A stretch of 64,000 nt of DNA from the NCBI GenBank assembly GCA_036426205.1, contig CM071568.1, positions 114,876,504-114,940,503 on the forward strand, given 5' to 3'. The position numbers and the translations under genes were made by a program. This stretch comes from Ascaphus truei. Its lineage: Eukaryota; Chordata; Amphibia; Anura; Ascaphidae. Below, in pieces: positions 1-13,176 of the stretch (position 1 is the first letter of the stretch; the number at the start of each line of letters is the position of its first letter). The notes beneath the pieces were generated by a model. That model made no database searches, was not told where the DNA came from, and saw only the letters and a program-made list of their open reading frames with translations.

Positions 1-2756
1 ACTCTGTCCCCCCAAATTTCTTGGTAAACAAGGGAGGTCATTGGATAGTAGGTAGTTCTTGTACAGTAAGTGACCTTCTACTTCATTGGTGGGCAACAGA
101 TGGCCCAGATCATACCTTTTTCTTTCTCCCTCTACTGCTTAATGACTGCTTAATAAAGTGTGCTGGTCAATAGTGGAACCCTCCTCCCCTGTGCTAATCA
201 TTAGTGCCCAGTGTTAGAGGATGTGCAGCACAGTATTCACCAGAAGCGCCTTCCCACTGCTGTAATATCCCTTCTGCCTGTGTACTATATAGATTTCTAA
301 ATAGATATGTAGCAGGATATACCCACAGGAGGGAGAGCTGCCCCTGCATTGCTTCGTCGGATCAGGAGAAGTTGCGGCGGCCATTTTGGAATGGCTCTGC
401 ATGTAAGGAGCAGAACTACAACTCCCAGAAGCCTTGGGGTTGGTCACATGGGCCGTCCCAGCCATTTGGGAGTGATCGGCCATTTTGGAGATCCAGATCT
501 TTTCTGTGGGACTGAAGACAGTATGGACAGTCTTGACAAGGCAGCAAAGAGGAAGGTAGTGTCCAGGGAGCAATCTGCTTCCTGCACTAGGCCAGACTTT
601 GCTCCTTAGGCCCAGATAGCCACAACACTGTGAGTGCAGTATTGTAGGGAAGGCCCCAGATAAGTATGCTCCCATTACAGCTGCAGTACTGTGCAGGTGG
701 ACGGACGTCCACGTGGCGGACTATGGCCTGAGACAAGAGATGCACGTGGCAGCAGATGAGAGGAATCCTCCAGCTGGAGACTTGACCATGCCCTGGATAA
801 GGTGTGAGGGGAGTGGTGTTGGAAGCCCCACTGTGTGGGACCTGATCCATCAACCTCCTTCATTATTCCCTGGTCGGACCTGTGACCAGGAAGGTACCTG
901 CGTCATCCTGAGCAACATGCATCAAGCTGAAGTTGCTCGCAGGCACCGCGCTGCCAGGCTGGGAAACACCGCAGGAATCAAGCTCAGGCTCCGACCCCGT
1001 GATGCGTCGTGTGACATCATGGGTGATGCACGTCACACTCAAGCTACGCATAGGCGCCGCGCGATCACAACAACAGTTGCTGCTAACATTAGTCCACACC
1101 TGCAGGCACGCCCCGCCCCTGCCTATTAGTGGTCAGCTCTCTGCAGAGTAGGCAGATCATGCTCATTGCACACAGCCCTGTGCTTCTCTGCTATTGGCTA
1201 TCTGTCCTTTATATGCTCAGCCAGCCCTGCTGCAAGTTGGCTGAGCATAACCTTCCTCTTTGTGACGTAGTGCTTGCCTCAAGCACCCTGCTGCCTTGCC
1301 TGTTGCCTTGTACTTCTTGTCTTGCCTCCTTGCACCTTTTGACCTCGGCTCATACCTGGACCCCCGCCTTCTTGGACCCTTGACCCTGAGGTGCAGGGCA
1401 GCTGGGAGAAGGGAAGTGGCTGCATCTAGGGAGATCGCATTGTTGGCAGGTTCCGTAGCAGGGCGTCGTCATCTTGCGCATGCGCAGGGCGGCGGCCATG
1501 TCAGGTTGCGCAGGCGCAATGTGCAGGGCGCACCCGGCAGCCCATAGAGACAGGTTTAGCAGGGAACTGTGAAACAAAAGGGTGTGCAATCGGGCGCTCC
1601 TAGGGAACTAGTGAATTACTGTGAAAAATGAAAGTGGACTCTTATAATACTCTTATTAATATCATAAAACCAATAACGTGCATCTTAATGTGCCATCATA
1701 CTGTAATACAGTAACCACCACCAATAGTGAATAGATGAAAATGTGATATAATAATGAGTAGCAGCTTCAAGGAAAAAACCCTCTATAGATCCATTCCAGA
1801 TCTGTGTTGGTTTTCTATGTCTTCCAGATGAGGGGAGCGCAAGTGGTCCACAGCATATATATATATAAAAAATAAAAACAGGGAGAATATAGTGCAACAA
1901 TGTATAACCCAATAGTCAAACTGAATGCAGATAGATGCTAAGCACACATTCTTAGATGCAAGCAGGCGTGTTGGAGACACTTCTCTCTCCAACTGGAGTA
2001 GTACTGGGTGGAGCATTAGGTCAGTGTACCCGTAGGCCCCAGTTAAGGCCCTAAGTCACCTCCAGCATGTGGTTGCTTTGTGTAGGGACCTTGCCTGTAT
2101 TATTCAGTAACAGTCAGGGACAAAGCTGCTGAAGTTGAGTAATCTGATATTCCTAGTCTGGGACCAGACTACTGGACGGACGTCAAGGCACGCTGGAGGC
2201 AACCCCTGCAGTGGGAACTCATCGTGGGAGGCTTCGTTGGATCGGCGGATCCTTTTTGAAGTGTCAGCGGGTCCGGGTGCTGGAGCACCCGGCAGGTATT
2301 TCCATAAGTGCAGCAACATACCGGTAACATCCAGGCGCTGATCACGCCTTTGGGGGGTGGGGAGGGGGTTCCTTGGGGACACTCTGGGGTTGAGAGACCA
2401 AGGAGCTGGTTGGTACATTGGACACGATGTGGTCATACACGGTGGTGGGTCATTCCTCTATACTGTAAGGGATGGTTATGGTTAACAGTGGGATTGTATT
2501 TCTGTTTATTCTGTGTGACATATGCAGTAAAGGTTATCAACTTAAGATAAGAGCTGTTGTCACTATTTCCTGTTTGGGGTTATCTCATATTATTGGAATC
2601 CTGGGCAGGTGGAGGCGCTGCCAGTATTTATATTGTTGTCCCAGTGGCGGATGCTCAGATCTCTGTGAGCCAGCAGGTAAAGCTAGCACCAGTAGACACT
2701 TTATGTTAGAAGGAAACAGGGCTACATATATCTCAGGTGTGATATTGTATTGTATG
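1..2756. other. No gene recognised; mixed repeat-derived DNA
   Basis: No ORF here carries a recognisable domain. The stretch around 700-1385 has the look of a gypsy-type LTR: GC-rich upstream part, a TTTATATGC-like TATA at about 1208, then a long pyrimidine-rich tract. I could not find a second copy or a target duplication, so this is only a suspicion. Two short segments near 2610 and 2960 share the string GGAGGCGCTGC and may mark related repeat ends. The ORFs of up to about 150 codons overlap on both strands and look like chance. Confidence 0.35.
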
Positions 2757-2891
2757 TCTTTATTTATATAGCGCCAAAAGTGTACTCAGCGCTTCACAAA
2801 GAATACAGTACAGGGAATTATAATTATACAATAAGTGCAGCAAAATCAGACAATAGGAAAGGAAATCCCTGCCCCGAAGAGCTTACAATGT
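2757..2891 (+). repeat. Dispersed repeat with TATATAGCGCC start
   Basis: The sequence starts with TTTATTTATATAGCGCC, then AGCGCTTCACA, and closes with GAGCTTACAATGT. This arrangement is familiar from interspersed repeats of amphibian genomes. A shorter relative of its first part lies at about 59670-59715 (ATAACGCCATT, then AGCGCTTCACAGG). It has no coding capacity. Family assignment is from recollection of the motif, not from a search. Confidence 0.5.
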
Positions 2892-3176
2892 ATTGTTTTT
2901 ACTGATTGTATTGGGTCCTATGAGGAGTCATCCCGGCAACGCTGGGATCCCTCATAGATGGAGGCGCTGCACTAAGAGAGAGAGAGCTCACCCCAGGCTC
3001 CCAGGAGTGGAGGCTCGGGCCTACTGTGAGCGTAAAGGTACTAGCAGCACGCGTAATTGCCTGCGGTATCCCTTAGGCATAGGGAAAGGGAGTTACACAT
3101 ATATAGGCAATGTGTCACCCTTTCGAGTGCTCATCATGTTGTCTACCACTGCTCTACTTAGACTGATGGCCTAGAA

Positions 3177-3464
3177 CAGGGGTACGCAAACTTTAACCCA
3201 CTGTGTCCCCCTGCCTGCTCTCCCCCACCTGCTCGTGTTCCTCTCCTTACCTTGTCTTCGGCGTCTAATGACACCGCGGGATCACGTGACATCACATTGC
3301 CATGGTGACGCGTGCCAAAGACAAGGTAAGGGACATTGTAGAGGCCTCAAGCGATCCCCCGGCATTTAATTTAAATGCCTTGGAGGAAGAGCCCGGGGCC
3401 TCTGCAACCGCCGTGCCCCCCCCCCCTGAAAAATCTTGTTCGCCCCCCTGTTTGCGCACCCCTT
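3177..3464. mobile_element. hAT-type MITE with 8-bp target duplication
   Basis: The left end reads CAGGGGTACGCAAAC and the reverse complement of the right end reads AAGGGGTGCGCAAAC, giving imperfect terminal inverted repeats. The element is flanked by a perfect direct 8-bp duplication, GCCTAGAA, at 3169-3176 and 3465-3472. Eight-base duplications and CAGGGG-type ends are typical of hAT DNA transposons. At 288 bp it encodes no transposase and must be non-autonomous. The short ORF inside it is not expected to be a gene. Confidence 0.85.
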
Positions 3465-6400
3465 GCCTAGAAGAATGTACTTTTATTTATCTATAGTACT
3501 ACATCTCACGGGAGAACAGGACTAATACATCAGGAATCAACACGCCGGACAGAACTACAGAGTTAATAAAAATTAATTTATTGGAAAATAGTATCCACAA
3601 CTGTTCAATAATTGAAACACACACACACAACTGGGGTAACTGGGAAACACCCTACATGCCTAGGTGCGGGAGCCTCCATTATTAAGTTTTCCTCTTTCTG
3701 CTCCTACGCAGTGTCTAACAGGAACTGCTTCAGAACCCCTTAACAGACACAACAGGAATCCAGGAACTCTGGGACCTATGACTGGAACTGGCACTGGAAA
3801 TCATGCCTGGAACTAAAAACTAACTAGGGCCTCGCTCCCCGCCTGTTATACCCCATGGCACATCATGGATACACACAGGGAGGGTCAATGGCAGCTGCCT
3901 CCAATGTTACTTGGCCTCCTGATTGGTGTGTTAACTGCAACATATGTTTTGTTACATGGAAAGGGTTACATGAAACTTGCAACATTCCGTCTCTAACACA
4001 GAGTTAACCCCTGGTCCCTGAAGTGCTGAAACCAGGCAACACCACACATAGATATATACACAACAGATATATTATTGACTGGCAAGGGTAATGGTGGGCT
4101 TAATCTTTATTAAAAGCAGCCCACCCTTTACCATTACACTACATACTGCTCCACCTAGTAGTCGTCATCAGCTGGGTGGCAACGCTGCTTTAACCACTTC
4201 AGTGTCCTATAGGGTCGGATTGATGGTGCATTTGCATGGTATTACTTAACACGTCTCTGTACTATTAACGAACCCGCTAATGCATATATCGCTTTTGGTG
4301 ACAGACGCTGTTTTAGCATAAAATTAGCTTAGTGGATACCTGTTGAGCACAGGTAAAATAACGGCCATTACCTATTTAGGTAACTTAATGTTATTTGCGC
4401 TGATTTAATGGAGCTTAGTGCATCTGGCTTATAATGTGACAGTACTTCAAACAAGAACGGATGTTATGCTCCCTGAGGTTATCCATAAAGCTAATCACAT
4501 GCAAAAAGCCGTTCTACATTTCAGCATAGGCTTAATGTCACGTTATTGCAGCATAACTTTGCGTTATCTGCCAATATCCCTAAAATATTGTAGGTATTAA
4601 CTCATGCTCAGAAAGAGAGGGGTGGGGAGAGTAAAATAACACAGGTAATAACACTATGTTATTTAACTCATGCCCAACTGTGGCGTTACACCCAGGGCCG
4701 CCGACAGGGGGGGACAACGGGCACAAGTGTCCCAGGCCCGGAGGCGGCGGGGGGCCCGGCGGCCGGATAAAGCAGTTGTCTTCAGGCCCTGGCTGTCCCC
4801 ATCTGCAGGCCTCTTCCTCTCTCTGTGTCCCATGCCGTGCCCTCTATTGTCAGCGCGCCATGGACCTCTCTGACTTTGGGACGCTGGAAGTAAGTTTGGC
4901 CCAGCTTCCGGCGCACGGCGGCATGAGTAAGAGGTCCGGCGCGCAAAGAAGTTTTTTTTTTTATATGTATTATTTTTTTTGTATGCATTGGGGCCTGCGT
5001 TAACCTTAATACCCTTTTGTGGATATGCGCTGTGATGGTAATGCATAATTTCCAGGTCATTATCACTAATGGCCATTATAGTTAACGCCATGCTCTGTAC
5101 TGGAGAAAACATGGCTTAATGTAACTTTATTGTCTTTTGAAGATACGCTGTTTGGCTTAACATGACGTTAACCTAAGTAAAAGTCACTTAATGCAGCTTT
5201 GTGGATCTGGGCCACAGTGTCTTTCCATAGAAAATATACGAACGTGTGTGGGCTATTCATTAGAGTGAAGAAGAGGTGGTGTGTAGAATATTGGTTAGAT
5301 AACTGGTCTTTCTCGGATATACAGCCATGTGTGCTCCAGTATTTTCTTGGCCACTTACACTCCTGATGTAATCACCTTATTTCCATGTGCATCAGGATAT
5401 CAACCTGTTAAAAAAAGGAGAAAATACTAGAAAGATAAAAATGCCCAAATAGTTAGTATTTTTAGTATATGGGGTTTCACTTCCTACTTCACAAGCTCGG
5501 ATGCTGTAACTTCAGATGTATTTTTTAACTGACAGATTACATTCACCTGCTTTTTTTTTCCCCGGGGTTGCTGAAAGGACTGACCTCGTGAGGAATAAAG
5601 GGCCTTAATAGCCATTTCACCTATATTTTATTCTGCTGACAACTGACTAACGCCTTTATTGCACTATAAACTGTCCTGCAATTTTACTGCTATTGCAGAG
5701 AAAAGAATTTACTGTTATATGATCTGCCTTCTGCAATACATTCCGAGAACTCTGCGGCCAAAGGGGTGAAAAGATGTCACAAAAATAATGATAATTAAAA
5801 ATGCCTGGGATCCTTTTTATTTGCCTAGGTATAACCTCTCCGTCTTCCTTAGCACTCTTTCATCCAACTTCAGCTTTTTACTATTAATCATTGTTCCCGT
5901 GCTAAATGAACCTGACCTTACACACCACGGTGAACCAACTTGTTTTATGTAAGCTTTCATTTTCGATCTTTCCCTCCCTGCTTTTTTTTTTGTTTTTAAA
6001 AAGCGATCATTTTTTCTTTTCTTCTTCGGGCGCTTTAAAAGGATGTTCTTCTGGGTAACGGTAGCTATATTTACTGTCGTTGGAATCGCTCTGTTAAAAT
6101 CATTTGAAAGCCTGCAGTAGTACTGCACGGGTGTCTCTTGTATGTTCAGAATATCAGAGCTGTATATGCTTTCACCATCTGGTTTTTTCTTTCTGTATTT
6201 GCAGAGAGAACTTTACTCGACTAATAGCTCTCAAGAGGTTAAGGTGAAGCAAGCTTCCCCAGAGACCTGTTAATTTTGCAAGACAAGTCTTATATATAAA
6301 TATCCTGGTGGCAGTTACACTTATGTGGGGGTAGCTAGCAAAAATTATTTCCGTTATTTTTCTGGAGTATAGTTAGCACAAAAATCAGGACCTTATTAGA

Positions 6401-8030
6401 GCCCGCTGACCCATATGATCGTGTTATGCGTTCCGAAGCTTTCCTAACAAGTCCTCGGAGCCCATATTAACAACCAGAACCAAATGTACAAGAGAAGCAA
6501 AACATAAACTGTGCATCAAATCTATAGGGAAGTGATAAGGGAGTATAAGAAGTCACGGCAGGATTTGCTAGGTCTTATTGTTCCTATATAGATAGATGAA
6601 CAATGCAGGCACTGAAGTTCTGGTACTGACCAAGTGTCATTTTGATACATGAGCTAAAAAAACAATTTCAAAGTAATACCTGCCATGAGTTAAAGGACTA
6701 TACATACAGTAATCATTTCATTGCACATGTATTGCTATAATATTAAAAAGGGTTGACGAAGAGTTTAAAATAATTGACAATTATAGAAATTATAGAAAGA
6801 ATGATAACTGAATGGTGGTTTTTTTTCTTCTCGTTATTCTATTGTATTAAATGCTTCTGTATGACTTTAATTGCTGTTTTTTTTTCTAATGAACAAATAG
6901 GTAGATCTTTATAAAGGAAAAGTAATTTGTTGCTTTCTTAAAAAAAAAAGTGTACATGTTAAATTATCTGCGTTGCTTGGTGGATTTCTCACACGCACTT
7001 AATCTGCTTGAAAAAAAAACCCCTTCCCACATTGATTCAGTTACTTTAAAATCAAATAGTAAAACACTGCATTTCCTTGTCTAGCTCCATCATTAATGTC
7101 ACTGTAATTCAATGTACGAATGGTTTCTATTTATTATTTAATTTTCATGTTTTTGGGGGGAAGCGGGTAAATAATGGAAAATGGCTTTCCCTATATCCTG
7201 CCATTGGAGATTTAGTTTAAGTGGTCTTAAAGGGCACCTGTATTGATTTCCAGTTCGCCACAAGCCCTTTTGCCACAAAGGGGTTAAGCAAGATAATAAG
7301 CAAAGGGTGTGAAAAAGATGACTGTGTCTTTTCACATTAGCAGAAGCCCTGTTCAAGTGGCAGTATCTACGAAAATGCTGTTCACCCTTTAATGAGACTA
7401 CAGTGTGTTAGTGTACTGGTCTAATTAATCCCATATTTTCACACAGCATAATTACTGAGCTGGAGCTGAGTTATTTGGCTACTGGAGGTGGAGCAGAGCC
7501 TGCACTGTCCTCTTTCTTTGCTCCCAGCGATTTATTATGCTATACAGGAAAGAACCATTGCAACCTCCTGGTATAAGACTATCTGTCATCTCTACATTAT
7601 CAGTAAAATACACCACCTTCCATACTGTGCTACAAGGGCTTTAGCAAATTGCTATTTTTATGTGATATGATAAAGGAAATGCTACCTTATGTTCACATTT
7701 TTAACTGTCTGCTGCATAGAACACACAGTAAAAAAAAGAGCACATTCAACACCAAGAGGGCTGATATGCAGAGCTACATTCAAAACATTCTGCGTTTTTT
7801 TCTGGCTTGTGCAGTGCTGGCAACTAGAAAGAATGCAACATGCAGATGAAACTAAAATAGAAAGGAATTAAATACTAAAATGCTAATCCTGTACATAACA
7901 TCATAAACATAATGCAATACACACAGGGAATACAGTATGTACAAGTATGTACAGTATATGTTATCCACTGCAGTATTATCTGCTTTTTAAGGAATATTAT
8001 ATACACACACATATATTATATACTAGCTGA
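3465..8030. other. No gene recognised
   Basis: AT-rich, mostly unique-looking DNA. At 4691 a CAGGGCCGCCGACAGGG string resembles the end of another hAT-type short element, but I could not locate its partner. The block 4170-5215 contains many GTTAAC/TTAATG words and may be an old MITE. From about 5230 to 8030 I see only simple A/T runs and short chance ORFs. Confidence 0.4.
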
Positions 8031-8239
8031 TATACCCAGCGTTGCCCGGAATGTAAATGCATAATAGGTAGTATTATTTATAAATCTTGGAACAATAGGT
8101 TGAGTATTTGTTGTAAAGGTTGGATAATAATGTTGAAAAGAAAGATGGAAGAAAATGTAATAGATGTTGTATAAAAATGGTTTATTGTAAACACACCACA
8201 CACAGTACAATGTATATTTTGGTGACATAAGCGATGTAA

Positions 8240-9180
8240 AAATGTGAGGCGTGAGTTCTGCTAGGGTGTGAGCGTGTGTGAGGCGGCGGGTGAGTGTTCA
8301 GTACGGGTGGCGCGTGGGTAGTGAGTGCTGGCTGTGGGACGGGGTCCTGCTAGGGTGTGAGGCGGCGGGTGTGTGGCGAGTGCGGGCGACAGCTGGTCAG
8401 TGATGTTGTTGCGTAGGGGCAGGAGGCGGCAGGTGTGTGTCGAGTGTGTGGGGTGGGTGAGAGGTGACGGGTGTGTGTCGAGTGTGGCGGGTGTCTGTTC
8501 AGTGCGTGCGGCGGCTGTGTGGCACAGGGGTGTGAGTGGTGGGCGGGTGAAAGGCAGAAGGGCGGGTGGGCGAAAGGCAGAGTTGGGAGGGCGGCTGAAA
8601 GGCGGTGAGGGAGGGGAGGTGAAGGGGGGGCGGAGGGGAGGTGAAGGGGGGGCGGAGGGGAGGTGGAGGGGGGCAGAGGGGAGGTGAAGGGGGGAGGGGG
8701 GACGTGAAGGGGGAAGGGAGGGAGGTGGAGGGAGGGGGGCAGGTGGAGGTGGAGGAAGGGAAGGGAGGGGGGAGGTGGAGGAAGGGAAGGGAGGGGGGAG
8801 GTGGAGGTGGAGGAAGGGAAGGGGGAGGTGGAGGTGGAGGAAGGGGGGAGGTGGNNNNNNNNNNNNNNNNNNNNNNNNNNNNNNNNNNNNNNNNNNNNNN
8901 NNNNNNNNNNNNNNNNNNNNNNNNNNNNNNNNNNNNNNNNNNNNNNNNNNNNNNNNNNNNNNNNNNNNNNNNNNNNNNNNNNNNNNNNNNNNNNNNNNNN
9001 AGGGGGGAGGTGGTGGAGTGGAAGGGGGAGGTGGAGGGGGGGGTGATGGGAGGTGAAGGGGGGAGGTGAAGGGGGGGTGAAGGGGGGAGGAAGGGAAGTG
9101 AGGAGGTGGGGTAAGTGGGGGGGGGGAAGGGGTGGGAGGGAAGTGAGGGGGTGCGGGAGGTGAGGGGGGAGGTAAGTGAC
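8240..9180. repeat. G-rich minisatellite (GGAGGTGGAGG-type)
   Basis: The plus strand is a near-continuous purine tract of GGAGGTGAAGGGGGG and GGAGGTGGAGGAAGGG variants. It begins with GTGTGAGCG/GGCGGGTG units near 8260. Many runs of three or more G at close spacing give strong G-quadruplex potential. An assembly gap of unknown true length lies inside it. The long Pro/Ser/His-rich and Gly-rich ORFs across this tract, including a 413-codon one running through the Ns, are products of the repeat composition and not genes. Confidence 0.85.
8855..9000. other. Assembly gap (N run)
   Basis: 146 undetermined bases inside the G-rich minisatellite. The size may be nominal, because repeats of this kind are hard to assemble. 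Confidence 0.99.
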
Positions 9181-9571
9181 AATTAATGTATCATGTGGCC
9201 GCTTGCTCCCCCTTCCCCCCGTGTCTCCCAGTCGTCTGCCCCCCCCCCCCCAAAACCTTGCGTCTGTCCCCCCCCCCGAAACCTTACGTCTGCAGACGGG
9301 GCGCGTGCATGCGTCGGCCGCTCCCTCACCCGTCCGCCTGCTCGCTCCCTCATCCGTCCGGCCGCTCCCACGTGGATCTGAGGTGGGAGGCAGCGTGTTG
9401 TGGCCGCTCCCTCGGCCGGCTGTCCGCTCCCCCACTTTGTCCCGGGCGCTCGCTCCCATGCGGCCGCTCCCCCGCTTACTGTAGTGGCCGGGTTGTGAGC
9501 TTGGAGGCAATGCGGGAAGGGAGGGCAGAGACACAGGGGTTTGAGGCAGTGTTTGTGTGTGTGTGTGTGTG

Positions 9572-9683
9572 TTGGACCTTTGGCCCGTCACTCCGCCTCA
9601 GGCCAATGAGAGTTGTGCGGGGGCGGGCAGGCAAAGGGAGCCATCTCATTGGCCTGAGGCGGAGTGACGGGCCAAAGGTCCAA
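9572..9683. repeat. Perfect 40-bp inverted repeat (hairpin)
   Basis: Left arm 9572-9611 starts TTGGACCTTTGGCCCGTCAC. Right arm 9644-9683 is its exact reverse complement, separated by a 32-bp G-rich spacer. Exact identity over 40 bp points to recent formation or strong homogenisation. A (GT)n run directly precedes it. The second arm is followed by TGAGATTTGCC, which partly repeats the inner edge of the arm. Confidence 0.9.
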
Positions 9684-9905
9684 TGAGATTTGCCTGGGAA
9701 GGACAGAGGCAAACACACATACGGACGGTTTGAGAAATATATATATATCTTATATAATATGTATATATAATGCTATATTATATACTAATACTGAGTTAAG
9801 TTATGGTGAGTAAAAAAAAGTGACAAAAACCCTCCACAGGATATACATGTAGAGGTATCAGTACCGTGTTAGCCGAGCTTCAATAATCAAAAAAAATAAA
9901 TAGAT

Positions 9906-10058
9906 GATACCGTTCTGTGGCTAACGAAATGCTTTTATTGTGCGAGCTTTTCGAGTACACTGATCTCTTCTTCCGGCGATATCGCCAGAAGAAGAGATCA
10001 GTGTGTATATCGAAAGCTCAGCACAATAAAAGCATTTTGTAGCCACAGAACCGGTATC
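9906..10058. mobile_element. Foldback element with CGAAAGCTC core
   Basis: The two arms are near-perfect inverted copies. Left begins GATACCGTTCTGTGGCTA and right, reverse-complemented, begins GATACCGGTTCTGTGGCTA, each with AATGCTTTTATTGTGC. The arms meet at GGCGATATCGCC around 9975-9986. The inner part (AAGAAGAGATCAGTG, then CGAAAGCTC) recalls the architecture of the hammerhead-like repeats elsewhere in the window but lacks the canonical core. A partial relative (GATACCATTCTGTGGCTA) lies at about 12947. Confidence 0.75.
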
Positions 10059-10060
10059 AT

Positions 10061-12886
10061 ATATTTATTTTTTATTATATATATATATATATATATATAA
10101 AATAAATACACATACATACTGTACTACATATGCGTTTTATGGCGGACAATAAGAAACGATCTACGTTACGGCTGTTACATGAACCTTTATCATCTTGATA
10201 AACATTGAATTTTGATTATTTCCTACTGTTAACAATAAAACCACATATATACCTGTCGAGTACCTCATCTATTTGCTGCTGTTATACTGTCCTCTCATCT
10301 TTGTTTACTGTTATATATAAATATATATTTCAGTGGCTCTTTTCAAGAAAAGTTTTCAGCTGCCTTGGACTCTTAAGCAACTGTTGCTCTGAAGCTGCTT
10401 CCCAGTGTTGGAGAAGACTTCAGCTCCGTTCAAATGAATGGGACTACCATTTTCTCTAGCAGGGAGAAATGGCTTCACAGCATAGTGAAATAAAAGGGCC
10501 TTTCCACTTCTGCCTCCTCTTACTTTCCAGTTTGTTATTCATCTGAACATATTTTTACACATTATTATTCACTTCTGATATATGATCTTGCCATTTTGCA
10601 ACTGGTAGAGCCCCTTCCCACAGGAGTTCAGAGAGATTTGTGGTTTAGACATTTACTTACTGAGTGGTGTTTTTGTGACTGTTTTCAATGTTATCGTTTT
10701 AATGGAACACTAAACACTGCGTTAGCTATATGGAAGTGTTTTAAATTTATTCTTTCCAGCTAAAAAAAAGAGGGGGGGACGTGTGATACCTTGTAAATTT
10801 TAAAGCTGCCTTCAAAAATTTTACTGTAAATGTTTTGTGTATGTGTTAATACTTGTCCCTCTCTCTCTCTCAAACAGAAGATATACTGGAATCAGCAGTA
10901 ATACAGATTCTAGTATATCTTGGTTTATATATCTAGTTAAGATTCTGAAGCTTTCTCACTGCACTGATAGTAGCCAAAGCTACTTCTGTAGTCTTCATGA
11001 TAGAGATTCCTCACCAGAGTCTATTTGTAAGCTTTTGGTATATGAGTTATCTTCCGTTAGTTAGACCAGGATAAATGTTAGTAAACCTTAGCATACCAGA
11101 GTTAACTCTAGTTCTGGCCCTTCCACTCTCGTGTGTATATCATATATTGTATTTGTTTTACAGGATTGTACTGTTGAAAACAGTGCATCTGTGAATGTTA
11201 TTCATGCTTGTGGAGGGACTGTACCAGTCCTGGAGTCAAAAAGAAGGTACCTCTGTAATCTGGAAAAAGCATGCAATTTATGTATAATTCTCCGGTTATT
11301 CCATTTTAAGGGACCACAGTAGGAGACATCTATACTATTTAAAGTACTGTATAAAAAAGAGATAACTATATGAACAAGATGTTCTAGACGTTAAATTAAA
11401 TTTATTGTATATTTGATGGGATCTGAATATTAAGACATACATTTCCATTTGTATACTGTACTTAATATATTTTTTATTGTTTAAAAATAGCTTTTCTGTA
11501 ATCCAATACTGACAACATGACAGCAAAACCAGGTGTAACGTTCAACTGGTTATTGCACTAGTCATAGGATGTAGGCTTTACAACCATGTTGTATTGAACT
11601 TTCATAATAGTATATGACTTGTAGGTCTAAAAGAAGATGTCAAAACAGGTGTACAATTTTATAGGGCCCTCTGGCAAAGAAGGAGTTAACCAACCACCTC
11701 ATTTCTTTTGCCTCAATCCAATATTATTTTGTGTCCAGAAATATACAAAAATAAATTAAAAAAACCAAAAAAAAAACCGAGTGAAACATAGAAAGAATCA
11801 CTGTTGAAAACATAAAAAGTGTGTTCTAAAGCTGCATCTCCAAAGAAAGATTATTATAAAAGTAAGTATTTTGCTCTGTGCTAGGCATGTACGGGTCAGC
11901 TGCAACAGGAAGGGAAAAAAATACCTGTGCAAGGAATAATCCTGCAGGGCAGTACAGTTTGAATGGGACTGCTAGGGACCCCCGCTGTGTTAATCCGATG
12001 GGCCATTAGTCTGTCTGCAGAAATGTCACTGAAATGTTGCAGCATGTACCCAGCATGTACCCAGCATGTACCTGGGTCTTGTTGTTGATTGCCCCAGATT
12101 TTCCAAGGTTTAGAATACTCGTCGGCGCACCTGTACGTCTCGCCAACTAGTACATGAAGTGGGTAGTGGTGTCAGGCTGGAAGATTATTCGTGTGTGTAA
12201 AATACATGCACCCAGTCGGGTTAGAGCAGAGAGAAAGAAATGACAAAGAAAATAAGCAATGGCTTATTAATTCCAGCTGTGTCCCAGATATCCATAATAA
12301 ATGACCCAACATTAGAGAAAGCAGGTTTCTAAATTAAAAATAATGTAGGAAGTGTTCGGGGTTTTCCATGCGCGTGGATTCAAGTTGAGCTGCATTGTCT
12401 CCCCTCCCTCCCTTCAATCTACCTAGCCAGCCTTCTCTCCCTGCGTGACAGCTACTGGAAGCCCAAACTGACAGCCCTTCAAACTCTGCAGAAGAAATCC
12501 AGCATTAATTAAGTCATTGCTGGACTGTAATTTCCTTGAGAAGTAAAACATTCTCACACAAGAAAAGGTTACAGAGACCTTTTCTGTGTCAAAATTACCA
12601 TGCGGCATGAATATTAATGCTCTTAATGAAGACAACCTTTGCTTCATCAAGAAGGTTTTAGAGCAGGTGCCAAGCTGTAGTGTGGATTTTCTGTTCTATG
12701 AAGCAAGGCAGAGAAGCAGCCTACCCATGAAAACGACACGACCAACGCGATGAAGATTTCTTTCATCATTGTTGTTATTTACTGAAGGAAGTGAAAATAA
12801 AGATGTTAATGAAACTCGCTGCAGGAAATTCAACCCCAAGTAAAGGGGTGAACAAACATATTACATTTAATGAGATTTACAAGACA
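10061..12886. other. No gene recognised; possible conserved block at 12440-12670
   Basis: Starts with an (AT)n run at 10074-10098, then unique-looking DNA without repeats I recognise. The stretch 12440-12670 is of high complexity, with several homeodomain-type words (TTAATTAAG, ATTAATGCTCTTAATG). It has the feel of a conserved noncoding element, but this cannot be shown without cross-species alignment. ORFs are short and unremarkable. Confidence 0.35.
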
Positions 12887-13082
12887 TATAAAAAATAGGT
12901 GCCTTCATTTTAATATATATAAAAATAAAATTAAAAATGAATAGACGATACCATTCTGTGGCTATTCGTTTTTGATTACTAAGCTCAGCTACCACAGTAC
13001 AGATATCTCTCTTCTCTCTCTCTTCTCTCTCTCTTCTCTCTCTCTTCTCTCTCTCTTCTCTCTCTCTTCTCTCTCTCTTCTT

Positions 13083-13113
<31 letters not shown>

Positions 13114-13127
13114 CTCTCTCTCCCTCT

Positions 13128-13176
<49 letters not shown>

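Noticed and set aside
8350..9591. 413-codon Pro/Ser/His-rich ORF and the Gly-rich ORFs opposite
   Set aside because: Runs through the N gap and consists of translated G-rich minisatellite; no domain, no composition change at its ends.
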